DNA of 11,276 nucleotides. Source: Leucobacter sp. Its GTDB lineage: Bacteria; Actinomycetota; Actinomycetes; Actinomycetales; Microbacteriaceae. The DNA lies in the NCBI GenBank assembly GCA_012510755.1, contig JAAZHL010000308.1:1-11276 (forward strand), written 5' to 3'. Made by a program: the position numbers and the translations under genes. Shown piece by piece: positions 1 to 5,985 of this stretch. Every line of letters starts with the position of its first letter. Position 1 is the first letter of the stretch. The notes beneath the pieces were generated by a model that was given only the letters and a program-made list of their open reading frames with translations, searched no databases and was not told where the DNA came from.

Positions 1-414
1 CCTGAACAGGCCTACGCACAACAGCCACCGGCAGCGCCAGCAGCACCGGCAGCGCCATACCAGCAGGTGGCGTACCAGCCACAACCAGAGGTGCAGCCTT
101 ACCAGGCTGAGGCACCGGCACCGCGCACGGCACTGCCCACCACGCTGGCCCACACCAACACCTTCGCGCTGCTTGCCATCATTCTTGCGTTTCTTTCACC
201 GATCGCAGGCATCGTGTTTGGCCACCTCGCGCTCGGCCAGATCAAGCGCAACGGTGACACCGGCCGGGGCATTGCATTGACCGGCCTCATCTTGGGCTAC
301 GCATATTTCGTGTTGATCGCGCTGATTCTTATCGCGTACATCGGCATGATCATCGTCATGTTTGCCTCATTCGGCGCCGCGATGAGCAGCTTCGATTCGT
401 TCGACAGCTTCTAA
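1..414 (+). CDS. DUF4190 domain-containing small membrane protein (5' end outside window)
   Basis: The frame is open from base 1 to the TAA at 412-414. A GTG at 67 could start it, but the codons before it (positions 1-66) are in frame and have the same Pro/Ala/Gln-rich composition as those after it, so the gene most likely begins outside the window. The N-terminal part is a low-complexity, probably cytoplasmic P/A/Q tail. It is followed by a membrane segment (TFALLAIILAFLSPIAGIVF), the stretch GHLALGQIKRNGDTGRG that is typical of DUF4190, and a second long hydrophobic region. The protein ends with a Ser/Phe/Asp tail (SSFDSFDSF). Function is unknown for the family; such proteins are common in actinobacteria. 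A terminator-like hairpin starts 27 bases after the stop. The family call rests on recognition of the GHxALxQIKR...GRGxAxxGLxxGY pattern. Confidence 0.8.
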   Translation, partial: PEQAYAQQPPAAPAAPAAPYQQVAYQPQPEVQPYQAEAPAPRTALPTTLAHTNTFALLAIILAFLSPIAGIVFGHLALGQIKRNGDTGRGIALTGLILGYAYFVLIALILIAYIGMIIVMFASFGAAMSSFDSFDSF

Positions 415-422
415 CACGACGC

Positions 423-1664
423 ATGCACGATGATGCACTGAGTGGGCCCCGAGGTACATCCTCGGGGCCCACTTCGTTGCCCGGTTGGCAGATATTGTTT
501 GAAGCCAGGGGCCAGCAGCTCTTGGCCGAGGTCGAGGCGGCGCTCGAATCGGGTACCAGCGAGCTTACGCTTGGGGCTCGGCTGCGCGCCGACCACCTAG
601 CTGGCGACGAAGTGGCCGCACTGCTCAACCAGGCCGCGCTGCGCCGCAAAGCACGCGTCAAATTTGGCGATAGAGCGCGGCAGCTGTTGTTCACCCAGGC
701 AGGGCTCGAACAGGCCAGTCGAGCCGAAGTTGCAGCCTTGCATGCGCAGCGATTTGCGGCTGCCGATTGTCGCCTCGTGGCCGACCTGGGGTGCGGCATC
801 GGCACCGAGTCGATCGCACTGCTCGACTCGGGGGTGCGCACACTCGCGGTCGAAATCGACCCGTTCACCGCCCAGATAGCCGCCCACAACCTCGCGCAGT
901 TGCACGAGGGTGCGCAGGTCGTCGTCGGCGACGCCAGCGAGGTCGCGCTCGACGGGGTGCAGGGAGTGTTTCTCGACCCCGCCCGGCGCACCGCGGGTCA
1001 TCGCAATACGAAACGGCTCACGCGCCCAGACGACTATTCGCCCTCGCTCGGCTTCGTGTTCGATGTGGCGACACGGCACGCCACCGGGGTGAAGCTTGGG
1101 CCAGGCTTCGATCGCGAACTCATTCCGGCGACAGCCGAGGCACAGTGGGTCTCGGTCAACGGGCAGGTCGTTGAAACCGCGCTCTGGTTCGGTGCTGTCG
1201 CCCGGCCAGAAGTGCGGCGCGCGGCGCTCGTGCTGCGCGACGGCACCGCACACGAGCTCACGGCAGCACACGACTCCCCAGATACCGACGTGCGCGGCCT
1301 CGGCGAATTTCTCTACGAACCCGATGGCGCGGTGATTCGCGCGCGCCTCATCGGCAAGCTGGCCGAACAACTGGGCGCCGCGATGGTGAGCGACCACATC
1401 GCCTACCTCACAGCCGACACGCTCGTCGACACCCCCTTCGCCCAAGCGTTCAGGGTCGTCGAGCAGCTGCCTGCCTCAGAGAAACAGTTGAAGCGCGCCC
1501 TTGCCGCCCGCGGTATCGGCACGCTCGAGATTAAGAAGCGCGGCGCTGATGTCGACCCGGCCGCGCTGCGCACCAGGCTTCGCCTCAAGGGCCCTAACTC
1601 AGCGACGCTGTTTCTCACCCGAGTCGCGGGGAGACATGCGGCTCTGCTCGCCGAACGGGTGTAG
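423..1664 (+). CDS. Class I SAM-dependent methyltransferase with THUMP-like C-terminal domain
   Basis: A cytosolic Rossmann-fold methyltransferase. Numbered from the ATG at 423 it has 413 residues. Motif I (VADLGCGIGTE) is at 119-129, an acidic strand-2 end (AVEIDP) near 142-147, VVGDASE near 167-173, and a motif IV-like LDPARR at 184-189. The C-terminal region contains RGIGTLEIKKRG (363-374), typical of the THUMP-like domain of this actinobacterial family. The substrate is unknown; an RNA or nucleotide role is only suggested by the domain. The start is uncertain. The ATG at 423 has no Shine-Dalgarno and would place a perfect terminator hairpin in the first 17 codons. Family members, as recalled, begin close to the segment matching ILFEARGQQLL (residues 24-34), so the in-frame TTG at 477, just after the hairpin, is a serious alternative and would give 395 residues. 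The C-terminus lies in an 18-bp tandem duplication. It converges with the ABC transporter genes. Confidence 0.82.
   Translation: MHDDALSGPRGTSSGPTSLPGWQILFEARGQQLLAEVEAALESGTSELTLGARLRADHLAGDEVAALLNQAALRRKARVKFGDRARQLLFTQAGLEQASRAEVAALHAQRFAAADCRLVADLGCGIGTESIALLDSGVRTLAVEIDPFTAQIAAHNLAQLHEGAQVVVGDASEVALDGVQGVFLDPARRTAGHRNTKRLTRPDDYSPSLGFVFDVATRHATGVKLGPGFDRELIPATAEAQWVSVNGQVVETALWFGAVARPEVRRAALVLRDGTAHELTAAHDSPDTDVRGLGEFLYEPDGAVIRARLIGKLAEQLGAAMVSDHIAYLTADTLVDTPFAQAFRVVEQLPASEKQLKRALAARGIGTLEIKKRGADVDPAALRTRLRLKGPNSATLFLTRVAGRHAALLAERV
441..473 (+). terminator. Strong hairpin, probable intrinsic terminator of the DUF4190 gene
   Basis: A perfect inverted repeat has a 14-base arm AGTGGGCCCCGAGG (441-454), loop TACAT and arm CCTCGGGGCCCACT (460-473). 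It begins 27 bases past the DUF4190 stop and is followed by TCGTTG, a poor U-tract. Position and stem strength fit a rho-independent terminator. It also lies inside codons 7-17 of the methyltransferase frame if that gene starts at 423, which argues for a later start there. Because the stem is perfect it could act in both directions. Confidence 0.7.
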
Positions 1665-1681
1665 CTCGCCGAACGGGCATA
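1646..1681. repeat. 18-bp tandem duplication at the methyltransferase stop
   Basis: Unit GCTCGCCGAACGGGTGTA (1646-1663) is followed at once by GCTCGCCGAACGGGCATA (1664-1681), two differences in 18. A weaker third copy may begin at 1682 (GTTCGC). In the methyltransferase frame this reads LAERV-stop-LAERA-stop, so the last codons and the stop codon have been duplicated in frame. The second copy is untranslated. Confidence 0.85.
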
Positions 1682-1710
1682 GTTCGCAGCGCAGATAAGC
1701 CCTTCACCAG

Positions 1711-2832
1711 CTACGCTTTCTCGATTGCGACGGGGTCACCAACGAAGTGTAGAGTGACCGCTTCATCGGCCGTGTACTGCTCGGTCGCGCTGTGCTGCAC
1801 CGTTACGTGCTGACCAGATTCGACGCGCACAATCGTGCGCCGATGTGCACCAAAGAACCCGCTTGATAGCACGCGTGCGGGTATGCCGCTGCCACCTGAG
1901 CCACTCGTCAGAGTCAGCTGCTGGGGTCGCAGGAATGCGGTGACGTCGAGCTCCGCGGCAAACCCAGGGCCGGGCAGCCCGGTGAGGGCGGCGGCCGATC
2001 CTGGTAGCACTGGCAGCGAACCACCAGCAAACTGCACCTCGCCGCTAACCAACCGCCCCGACAGCCGGTTCGACTCACCGATGAATCCGGCAACAAACGG
2101 TGTCTCAGGCTTGCGATACAGCTGCTCGGGTGCGCCCAGCTGTTCGATGACACCCTCGCGCATCACCGCCACCCGATCAGCGACTGCAAGCGCTTCTTCT
2201 TGGTCGTGCGTGACAAAGATCGTCGTGATGCCGAGCTCAGCCTGAATGGTTTTAATCTCGTCACGCAGCCGCACCCGCACCTTCGCGTCAAGCGCCGAGA
2301 GCGGCTCGTCAAGCAGCAGCGCACGCGGCCGCGTCACGAGAGCACGCGCGAGGGCGACACGCTGCTGTTGCCCACCCGAAAGCTGATGCGCGAAGCGGTC
2401 GGCGGTATGTCCGAGACCGACAAGCTCGAGTGCGTCGCCCACACGCAGCCGGCGCTCGGATTTCGGCACCTTTCGCATCTCAAGCCCGAATGCGACGTTC
2501 TGCGACACCGTCATGTGCGGAAACAGTGAATACGCTTGAAACACCACTGACATGTCACGCTTGTTCACGGGCACCGCCGCAACATCTTCACCGCCGACCA
2601 GAATGCGACCGCCAGTGACCTGTTCAAGCCCGGCGAGGCAGCGCAGCATCGTCGTTTTGCCGCATCCCGACGGGCCCAAGAGCGCCACGAACTCACCCGG
2701 CTCAATAGCGAGGTCGATGCCGTGCAGCACGGTCTGCTCGCCGTATGCCTTGGTGACTCCCTCAAACACGATGGGGGTGCCTTGCTGGTGTGGTGTCACA
2801 GCATCCTGGAGTGGTGTCACAGCATCAACCAT
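1711..2832 (-). CDS. ABC transporter ATP-binding protein (Pot/Phn/Fbp-type importer)
   Basis: This 373-residue nucleotide-binding subunit of an importer powers the two permeases encoded just upstream. All ATPase motifs are intact: Walker A GPSGCGKT (53-60), Q-loop VFQ (Q99), signature LSGGQQQR (151-158), Walker B ALLLDEP (171-177), D-loop SALD (179-182) and switch His in VTHDQEEAL (H209). Residues from about 250 to the end form the C-terminal regulatory (TOBE-like) region found in PotA/FbpC/PhnT-type ATPases. The start is ATG 2832, because AAGGA lies 8 bases upstream. Upstream in-frame ATG 2856 and TTG 2865 lack a comparable site, and TTG 2865 falls in the 21-bp repeat array. The N-terminus carries a duplicated DAVTP segment (21-bp tandem duplication). 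It is the last gene of the four-gene transporter cluster. No clear terminator is visible in the 46 bases before the convergent methyltransferase. Confidence 0.93.
   Translation of the reverse strand: MVDAVTPLQDAVTPHQQGTPIVFEGVTKAYGEQTVLHGIDLAIEPGEFVALLGPSGCGKTTMLRCLAGLEQVTGGRILVGGEDVAAVPVNKRDMSVVFQAYSLFPHMTVSQNVAFGLEMRKVPKSERRLRVGDALELVGLGHTADRFAHQLSGGQQQRVALARALVTRPRALLLDEPLSALDAKVRVRLRDEIKTIQAELGITTIFVTHDQEEALAVADRVAVMREGVIEQLGAPEQLYRKPETPFVAGFIGESNRLSGRLVSGEVQFAGGSLPVLPGSAAALTGLPGPGFAAELDVTAFLRPQQLTLTSGSGGSGIPARVLSSGFFGAHRRTIVRVESGQHVTVQHSATEQYTADEAVTLHFVGDPVAIEKA
2791..2826. repeat. 21-bp-period duplication in the ATPase N-terminus
   Basis: TGGTGTCACAGCATC occurs at 2791-2805 and again at 2812-2826, period 21. 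On the coding (minus) strand it duplicates the peptide DAVTP at residues 3-7 and 10-14 of the ATPase, before the conserved domain begins near residue 21. The reading frame is kept. Confidence 0.85.
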
Positions 2833-2956
2833 GAGCGGGTTCCTTATTCTTCTCATACTTTTCAACGAGCACGGCGATCTTCTCTGCGAGCACGGCGATC
2901 TTCTCTGCGAGCACGGCGATCTTCTCGGCGAGCATGGCGCTCTTCTCAGTGAGCAC
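2825..2956 (-). CDS. Possible 43-residue heptad-repeat mini-ORF bridging permease II and ATPase
   Basis: This is a speculative small ORF. It starts at GTG 2956, 9 bases after the purine-rich GAAGG on the minus strand, and ends at a TGA (2827-2825). It overlaps the end of permease II by 11 bases and the start of the ATPase by 8 bases, so it fills the gap between them exactly. The peptide is five heptads of the form VLAEKIA followed by a polar tail ending KEPAHG. With Ile at position a and Leu at d, Ala at b and e, Glu at f and Lys at g, it has the pattern of a short parallel coiled coil. An internal ATG at 2935 could also start it. Because it is built from the 21-bp repeat it may be an accidental by-product, and I know of no family it belongs to. 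If translated, it could couple ribosomes from the permease to the ATPase. Confidence 0.25.
   Translation of the reverse strand: MLTEKSAMLAEKIAVLAEKIAVLAEKIAVLVEKYEKNKEPAHG
2841..2845 (-). promoter_or_regulatory. Ribosome binding site that fixes the ATPase start
   Basis: On the minus strand AAGGA is followed by 8 bases and then ATG (2832-2830). This selects ATG 2832 over the upstream in-frame ATG 2856 and TTG 2865. Confidence 0.65.
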
Positions 2957-2960
2957 CGCG
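2865..2960. repeat. 21-bp tandem repeat array between permease II and ATPase genes
   Basis: About 4.5 units of 21 bp lie head to tail at 2865-2885, 2886-2906, 2907-2927, 2928-2948 and a partial unit 2949-2960. The consensus begins GCGAGCACGGCGATC and ends TTCTCT. The first three units are nearly identical and the last two have drifted. The stop codon of permease II (2946-2948) lies in the fourth unit. The unit length is a multiple of three and no frame has a stop within the unit. In one minus-strand frame it reads as the heptad LAEKIAV. Confidence 0.93.
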
Positions 2961-3773
2961 CCGCGCCTTCTTCTTCCGCGTCTCACCGCGCGGCCGAATC
3001 GACGCAAACGCAAAGAGCAGCGCAAACACGATCACGAGCGACAGCAGTGAGGTGATGACCGCGGCCCAGGGGTCACTCTTCGACACTTCAACAAGTGCCA
3101 CCTGCAACGTGACACGGTTGAGCAGCGAAGACACCGTAAACTCGCCGAGCACCACTGCAGCAGTGATGAGCGTCGCACTCGTAAGCCCACGCCGCACTCC
3201 CGGCACAATGATGCGCCAGAGCACCGTGAGCCAACTCGCCCCGAGTGACCTGGCAGCCTCGGTGAGGGTCTTCGCGTCCATCCCATGCAGTTCCGACACA
3301 ATCGCGCGGTAGGCGAACGGCAGCACGAGCACGCCGTAGGCGAGCGCCAGCGTCCAGATGTCACCGCCAAGCACCTGCACGATGACGCGGTAGAGCGGCG
3401 CGAGTCCGACGACGAGCACGATCGCCGGAATCGCGATCGGTAACACGGTCAGCAGTTCAAACAGGCGGGCGAGTCGCGCAAATTGCAGGTGCACCAGCAC
3501 AATTGTCGGCAGAAACAACAGCCACACGATAGCAATGGTGATGGCCGCAAGCAGCAGCGAGTTGGTGATGCCTTTGCCCAGGTTGCGGTAGAGCCGCGCG
3601 TTTTCGGGGTCGAACAGGGCGACCCAGTGACTCAGTCCATAGCCGCCGCCCTGCTCACGCAGCGTGAACTCGAGCATCGCGATGAGCGGCACCACGAAGA
3701 CGCCGCAGATCACGATGAGAATGGTGCGACGAAGCCAGGCTGGCGCGATGCCCGGTACCCGTTGCGCGCTCAT
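2946..3773 (-). CDS. ABC transporter permease, second subunit (PotC/PhnV-like)
   Basis: An inner-membrane channel subunit of 275 residues with about six hydrophobic segments: near 17-35, 72-95, 105-127, 139-158, 200-215 and 238-258. The cytoplasmic EAA loop, which docks on the ATPase, is at 172-192 (EAARSLGASWLTVLWRIIVPG). The protein ends in a basic tail (KKKARRGAH) that stops within the 21-bp repeat array. The start chosen is ATG 3773, because it forms the classic ATGA overlap with the TGA of permease I and has AGGTGG 5 bases upstream. GTG 3782 is a possible alternative. One BPD_transp_1-type domain per polypeptide, in two separate genes, matches Pot/Phn importers rather than the fused ~500-residue iron permeases. 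The substrate is unknown. Confidence 0.9.
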   Translation of the reverse strand: MSAQRVPGIAPAWLRRTILIVICGVFVVPLIAMLEFTLREQGGGYGLSHWVALFDPENARLYRNLGKGITNSLLLAAITIAIVWLLFLPTIVLVHLQFARLARLFELLTVLPIAIPAIVLVVGLAPLYRVIVQVLGGDIWTLALAYGVLVLPFAYRAIVSELHGMDAKTLTEAARSLGASWLTVLWRIIVPGVRRGLTSATLITAAVVLGEFTVSSLLNRVTLQVALVEVSKSDPWAAVITSLLSLVIVFALLFAFASIRPRGETRKKKARRGAH

Positions 3774-4606
3774 CGTTGCCACCTGGCGGCACGGCGCTGC
3801 ATCAATGAATAGGCGACCATCACGATCAGCATGACGATGAGCATGCCGAGGGCCAGCGCACCGGCGGTATTAGCTCGCGAGGCGCCCGTCTCGGCGATCA
3901 GTGCACCACGAATCTGCAGCGGCACAATTTGTGCGCCCTGGCTGATGAGCGCGGCAGCGGTCGCGTACGATGAAAACGCATTTGCGAACAGCAACAGCAG
4001 TGAGCCGAGAAATGATGGGGCGAGGATCGGGCCCGCGACACGCCCCCAGTACGTCAATGTGCCGCCGCCGAGCGTGGCCGACGCTTCAGCCCACTCGCGG
4101 CGCAGACCCTCCATGGCGGGCAAGAAGACAATCACCATGAGCGGCACCTGAAAGTACACATAGGGCAAGATCAGGCCGGGCAACTGGTACAGCCACACGC
4201 CCTCAGCAAAGATGTCTATGCCGAGTTGCTCTCGCAGCAGCACGGTAATGAGGCCCTGAATACCGATGGTCGCGATGAAGGCGAACGCGAGCATCACGCC
4301 ACCGAACTGTGCCAGCACGCTCGAAGCTGAGTCGATCGCCCGGCGCAACGGCCCTCCAGCCCGTGAACCTGCGAGCGCGAAGCACAAAAGGGCCCCGAGA
4401 ACCGCGCCGATGACCGCGGTGAGCGCGCTCACCCAGATCGACGCCCAAAACGACCCGAGCACCACCGGGTTGGTGAGCGTCTCGAGATTCGAGAGCGTGA
4501 GCGCTCCATCTGCGTCAAAAAAACCGGTGCCGATTGCAAGTAGCGACGGTACTGCAAGAAAGATCAACACATAGAGTGCAAACGGCGTGAGGCCTAGCCA
4601 CTTCAT
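3770..4606 (-). CDS. ABC transporter permease, first subunit (PotB/PhnU-like)
   Basis: An inner-membrane subunit of 278 residues. Its N-terminal segment MKWLGLTPFALYVLIFLAVP is typical of the first permease of these importers. Further hydrophobic stretches are near 50-80, 100-125, 143-163, 198-222 and 246-269. The EAA loop is at about 171-196 (EWAEASATLGGGTLTYWGRV, then PILAPS). It has Gly-Gly-Gly where Gly-Ala-Ser is more usual. The start is ATG 4606 with GGAG 5 bases upstream. A TTG further out at 4702 would run back through the binding-protein stop and the hairpin, so it is rejected. The stop overlaps the ATG of permease II by 4 bases. It follows the binding-protein gene after a 74-base spacer that contains a strong hairpin. 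Confidence 0.91.
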   Translation of the reverse strand: MKWLGLTPFALYVLIFLAVPSLLAIGTGFFDADGALTLSNLETLTNPVVLGSFWASIWVSALTAVIGAVLGALLCFALAGSRAGGPLRRAIDSASSVLAQFGGVMLAFAFIATIGIQGLITVLLREQLGIDIFAEGVWLYQLPGLILPYVYFQVPLMVIVFLPAMEGLRREWAEASATLGGGTLTYWGRVAGPILAPSFLGSLLLLFANAFSSYATAAALISQGAQIVPLQIRGALIAETGASRANTAGALALGMLIVMLIVMVAYSLMQRRAARWQR

Positions 4607-4634
4607 AGATTCTCCGACCCGCGAGACAGGCGTG

Positions 4635-4668
4635 ATGGTGGGGCTGGGTGTGCGCCCAACCCCACCAT
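4635..4668 (-). promoter_or_regulatory. Intercistronic hairpin between binding protein and permease I
   Basis: In the minus-strand transcript the arms ATGGTGGGGTTGGG and CCCAGCCCCACCAT pair over 14 positions (one G-U wobble) around the loop CGCACA. Read as + strand RNA, the wobble becomes a C-A mismatch, so the structure is better formed in the sense direction of the operon. There is no U-tract after it, so it is more likely a 3' stabilising or attenuating element for the binding-protein message than a full terminator. Such stem-loops are known behind binding-protein genes, where much more of that protein than of the permeases is needed (malE is the classic case). Confidence 0.6.
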
Positions 4669-4680
4669 GTCCGTCTGCAA

Positions 4681-5811
4681 CTAGCCGATGACCTTTGGCC
4701 ATTCGGCAGCGAGCAAGGTGTTCGCGGCCTCAGTCTGCGAGGTCGTTGCGGTCACCTGGTTCTCGGGCAGCCCACCGGCATCCTTGAGTGCGGCCGCGTC
4801 GACGGTACCTGCTGCGTCCATCGCTGCGAGTCGCACAGGGAATGCTCCGGCCTCGAGGTACAGGTTCTGCACGGTGTCGCTGAAGATCCACTCCTGCCAC
4901 AGGCGAGCCGCGGCCGGGTGCGGGGCGTCTTTGTTGATGGCTTCGTTGTAGTACGACACATACGCGGTACCGGGAAGCACGGTGTTTGCCCAGTCGGGGG
5001 TATCTGCTTTCTGGCCGATATTGTTGAACGACCAGTCAATAACGACCGGGGTTTCACCCTGCGCAATGGTGGCGGGAGTCGGGTCGACCGTCAAGAAGTT
5101 GCCGACAGTGTTCAGTTCGGCAAAGAAGTTGATGCCTGGCTGGAAGTCATCGAGCTCGCCGCCCGATTGCACGGTAGCCATCGCGACACCTGCGAAGGCG
5201 GCGCCAGCCTCTGTGGGGTTGCCGTTCAACGCCACCGCACCCTTGTATTCTGCTGCGAGCAGGTCATCAAGCGAGGTAGGTGCATCGAACTTGCTCGAGT
5301 CGTAACCAACCGACATGATGCCGGTGTAGTTGTTGACCCAGAGGCCAGTCGCCTCTTTGTTTTCGGCGGGAATGTCTGCCCAAGTCTGCACCTGGTAGGG
5401 AGCGAAGTAGTCGAGGCTGGTCAACGCAACGGCGGTGCCAAGGTCAAACACATCAGGTGCGGTGTTTTGGCCGCGCAGGTTATCGGCTGCCTGGATCTCT
5501 TCAGCGCTCGACACATCTGGCGAAGCCGAGTTCACGGTGATGCCGTACTCGTCTTCAAACGCAGCGATGATCTTGCCATAGTTTGCCCAGTTCTCGGGCA
5601 GGGCGATAACGTTCAATTCGCCCTCTGCCTGTGCGGCCTCAACGAGTGCGTCAAAGCCGCCGAAATCTTCGGCGCTGGTGGCGGTCGAGGCGTCGAAACC
5701 GCCCGCGTTCTCGCCCCCGTCAGTCGATGAGCCGCCTGAGCTGCAGGCTGTCAGGCCGAGAAGTGCAATGGGGACCACGGCACCGGCCGTGGTGAGTGAA
5801 CGACGAATCAC
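4681..5811 (-). CDS. ABC transporter substrate-binding lipoprotein (Pot/Phn/Fbp-type)
   Basis: An extracytoplasmic solute receptor of 376 residues, anchored to the membrane by lipid. Residues 1-22 form a lipoprotein signal peptide (MIRRS, then a hydrophobic core) ending in the lipobox LTAC, with Cys23 as the lipidation site. A Gly/Ser/Asp-rich linker runs to about residue 50. The folded domain begins near FDALVEAAQAEGELNVIALP and contains WANYGKIIAAFEDEYGI, APDVFDLG, NPTEAG, TPVVIDWSFNN and INKDAPHPAAARLWQEW, features of the periplasmic-binding group that serves polyamines, 2-aminoethylphosphonate and ferric iron. It is not clear which of these it binds, if any. The start is GTG 5811, set by a very good GGAGG 7 bases upstream. 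It is the first gene of the transporter cluster. Confidence 0.93.
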   Translation of the reverse strand: MIRRSLTTAGAVVPIALLGLTACSSGGSSTDGGENAGGFDASTATSAEDFGGFDALVEAAQAEGELNVIALPENWANYGKIIAAFEDEYGITVNSASPDVSSAEEIQAADNLRGQNTAPDVFDLGTAVALTSLDYFAPYQVQTWADIPAENKEATGLWVNNYTGIMSVGYDSSKFDAPTSLDDLLAAEYKGAVALNGNPTEAGAAFAGVAMATVQSGGELDDFQPGINFFAELNTVGNFLTVDPTPATIAQGETPVVIDWSFNNIGQKADTPDWANTVLPGTAYVSYYNEAINKDAPHPAAARLWQEWIFSDTVQNLYLEAGAFPVRLAAMDAAGTVDAAALKDAGGLPENQVTATTSQTEAANTLLAAEWPKVIG

Positions 5812-5818
5812 AGGGGTT

Positions 5819-5823
5819 CCTCC
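5819..5823 (-). promoter_or_regulatory. Ribosome binding site for the binding-protein GTG start
   Basis: On the minus strand GGAGG is placed 7 bases before GTG (5811-5809). This is the strongest Shine-Dalgarno in the window. It fits a highly expressed binding protein and decides the GTG start. Confidence 0.75.
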
Positions 5824-5837
5824 AGGTAACTGGTACG

Positions 5838-5877
5838 TAGATAATGGGCCGCTACCGGCTGCTCACACGCGTGTCAA
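5838..5877 (-). promoter_or_regulatory. Possible promoter region of the ABC transporter operon
   Basis: A perfect -35-like TTGACA lies at 5877-5872 on the minus strand, overlapping a 10-bp palindrome ACACGCGTGT (5865-5874). At the normal 17-base spacing the -10 would be TAGCGG, which is poor. The better AT-rich box TATCTA (5843-5838) is 28 bases away. A promoter is expected here, because a terminator lies upstream and a gene downstream, but its exact boxes are uncertain. The palindrome could be an operator. Confidence 0.35.
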
Positions 5878-5910
5878 AGCAGCAGCGTGGCACCATCAAA
5901 AAGTTACGCA

Positions 5911-5950
5911 GAGAAAACAACCGGGGGGCCACTCGTGGGTGGCCCCCCGG
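5911..5950 (-). terminator. Intrinsic terminator of the gntR-prpDBC operon
   Basis: A perfect inverted repeat has arms CCGGGGGGCCAC (5921-5932) and GTGGCCCCCCGG (5939-5950) around a 6-base loop. In the minus-strand transcript it is followed directly by UUGUUUUCU (5920-5912), a good U-tract. It starts 35 bases after the prpC stop and separates the prp operon from the transporter operon. Confidence 0.9.
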
Positions 5951-5985
5951 CATCTCAGAGGTTGCGATGAAGTGAACGCGGGCGT

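Noticed and set aside
597..1445. A 282-codon open frame on the - strand inside the methyltransferase gene
   Set aside because: The + strand frame carries intact methyltransferase motifs; the reverse frame has no family features.
2865..2960. CRISPR array
   Set aside because: The 21-bp units are directly adjacent with no spacers, and no cas genes are near.
2825..3025. Frameshifted C-terminal extension of permease II into the heptad repeat
   Set aside because: The normal frame ends in a plausible basic tail at 2946, and joining the heptad frame would need a frameshift for which no slippery sequence is evident. A separate mini-ORF is the simpler reading.
4635..4668. Rho-independent terminator ending the binding-protein transcript
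   Set aside because: No U-tract follows the stem and the permease genes downstream have no evident promoter of their own, so full termination is unlikely.
3770..4702. Permease I starting at TTG 4702
   Set aside because: It would overlap the binding-protein stop and read through the intercistronic hairpin. ATG 4606 has a good ribosome site and a typical first membrane segment.
4648..5730. A 360-codon open frame on the + strand opposite the binding-protein gene
   Set aside because: It is antisense to a clear lipoprotein gene. Its translation shows no recognisable domain and its openness follows from high-G+C codon use on the other strand.
1711..5811. Ferric-iron (FbpABC) transporter
   Set aside because: Iron systems of that type usually have one fused permease of about 500 residues. 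Here there are two separate permeases of about 275 residues, so the Pot/Phn layout fits better, although the substrate remains open.
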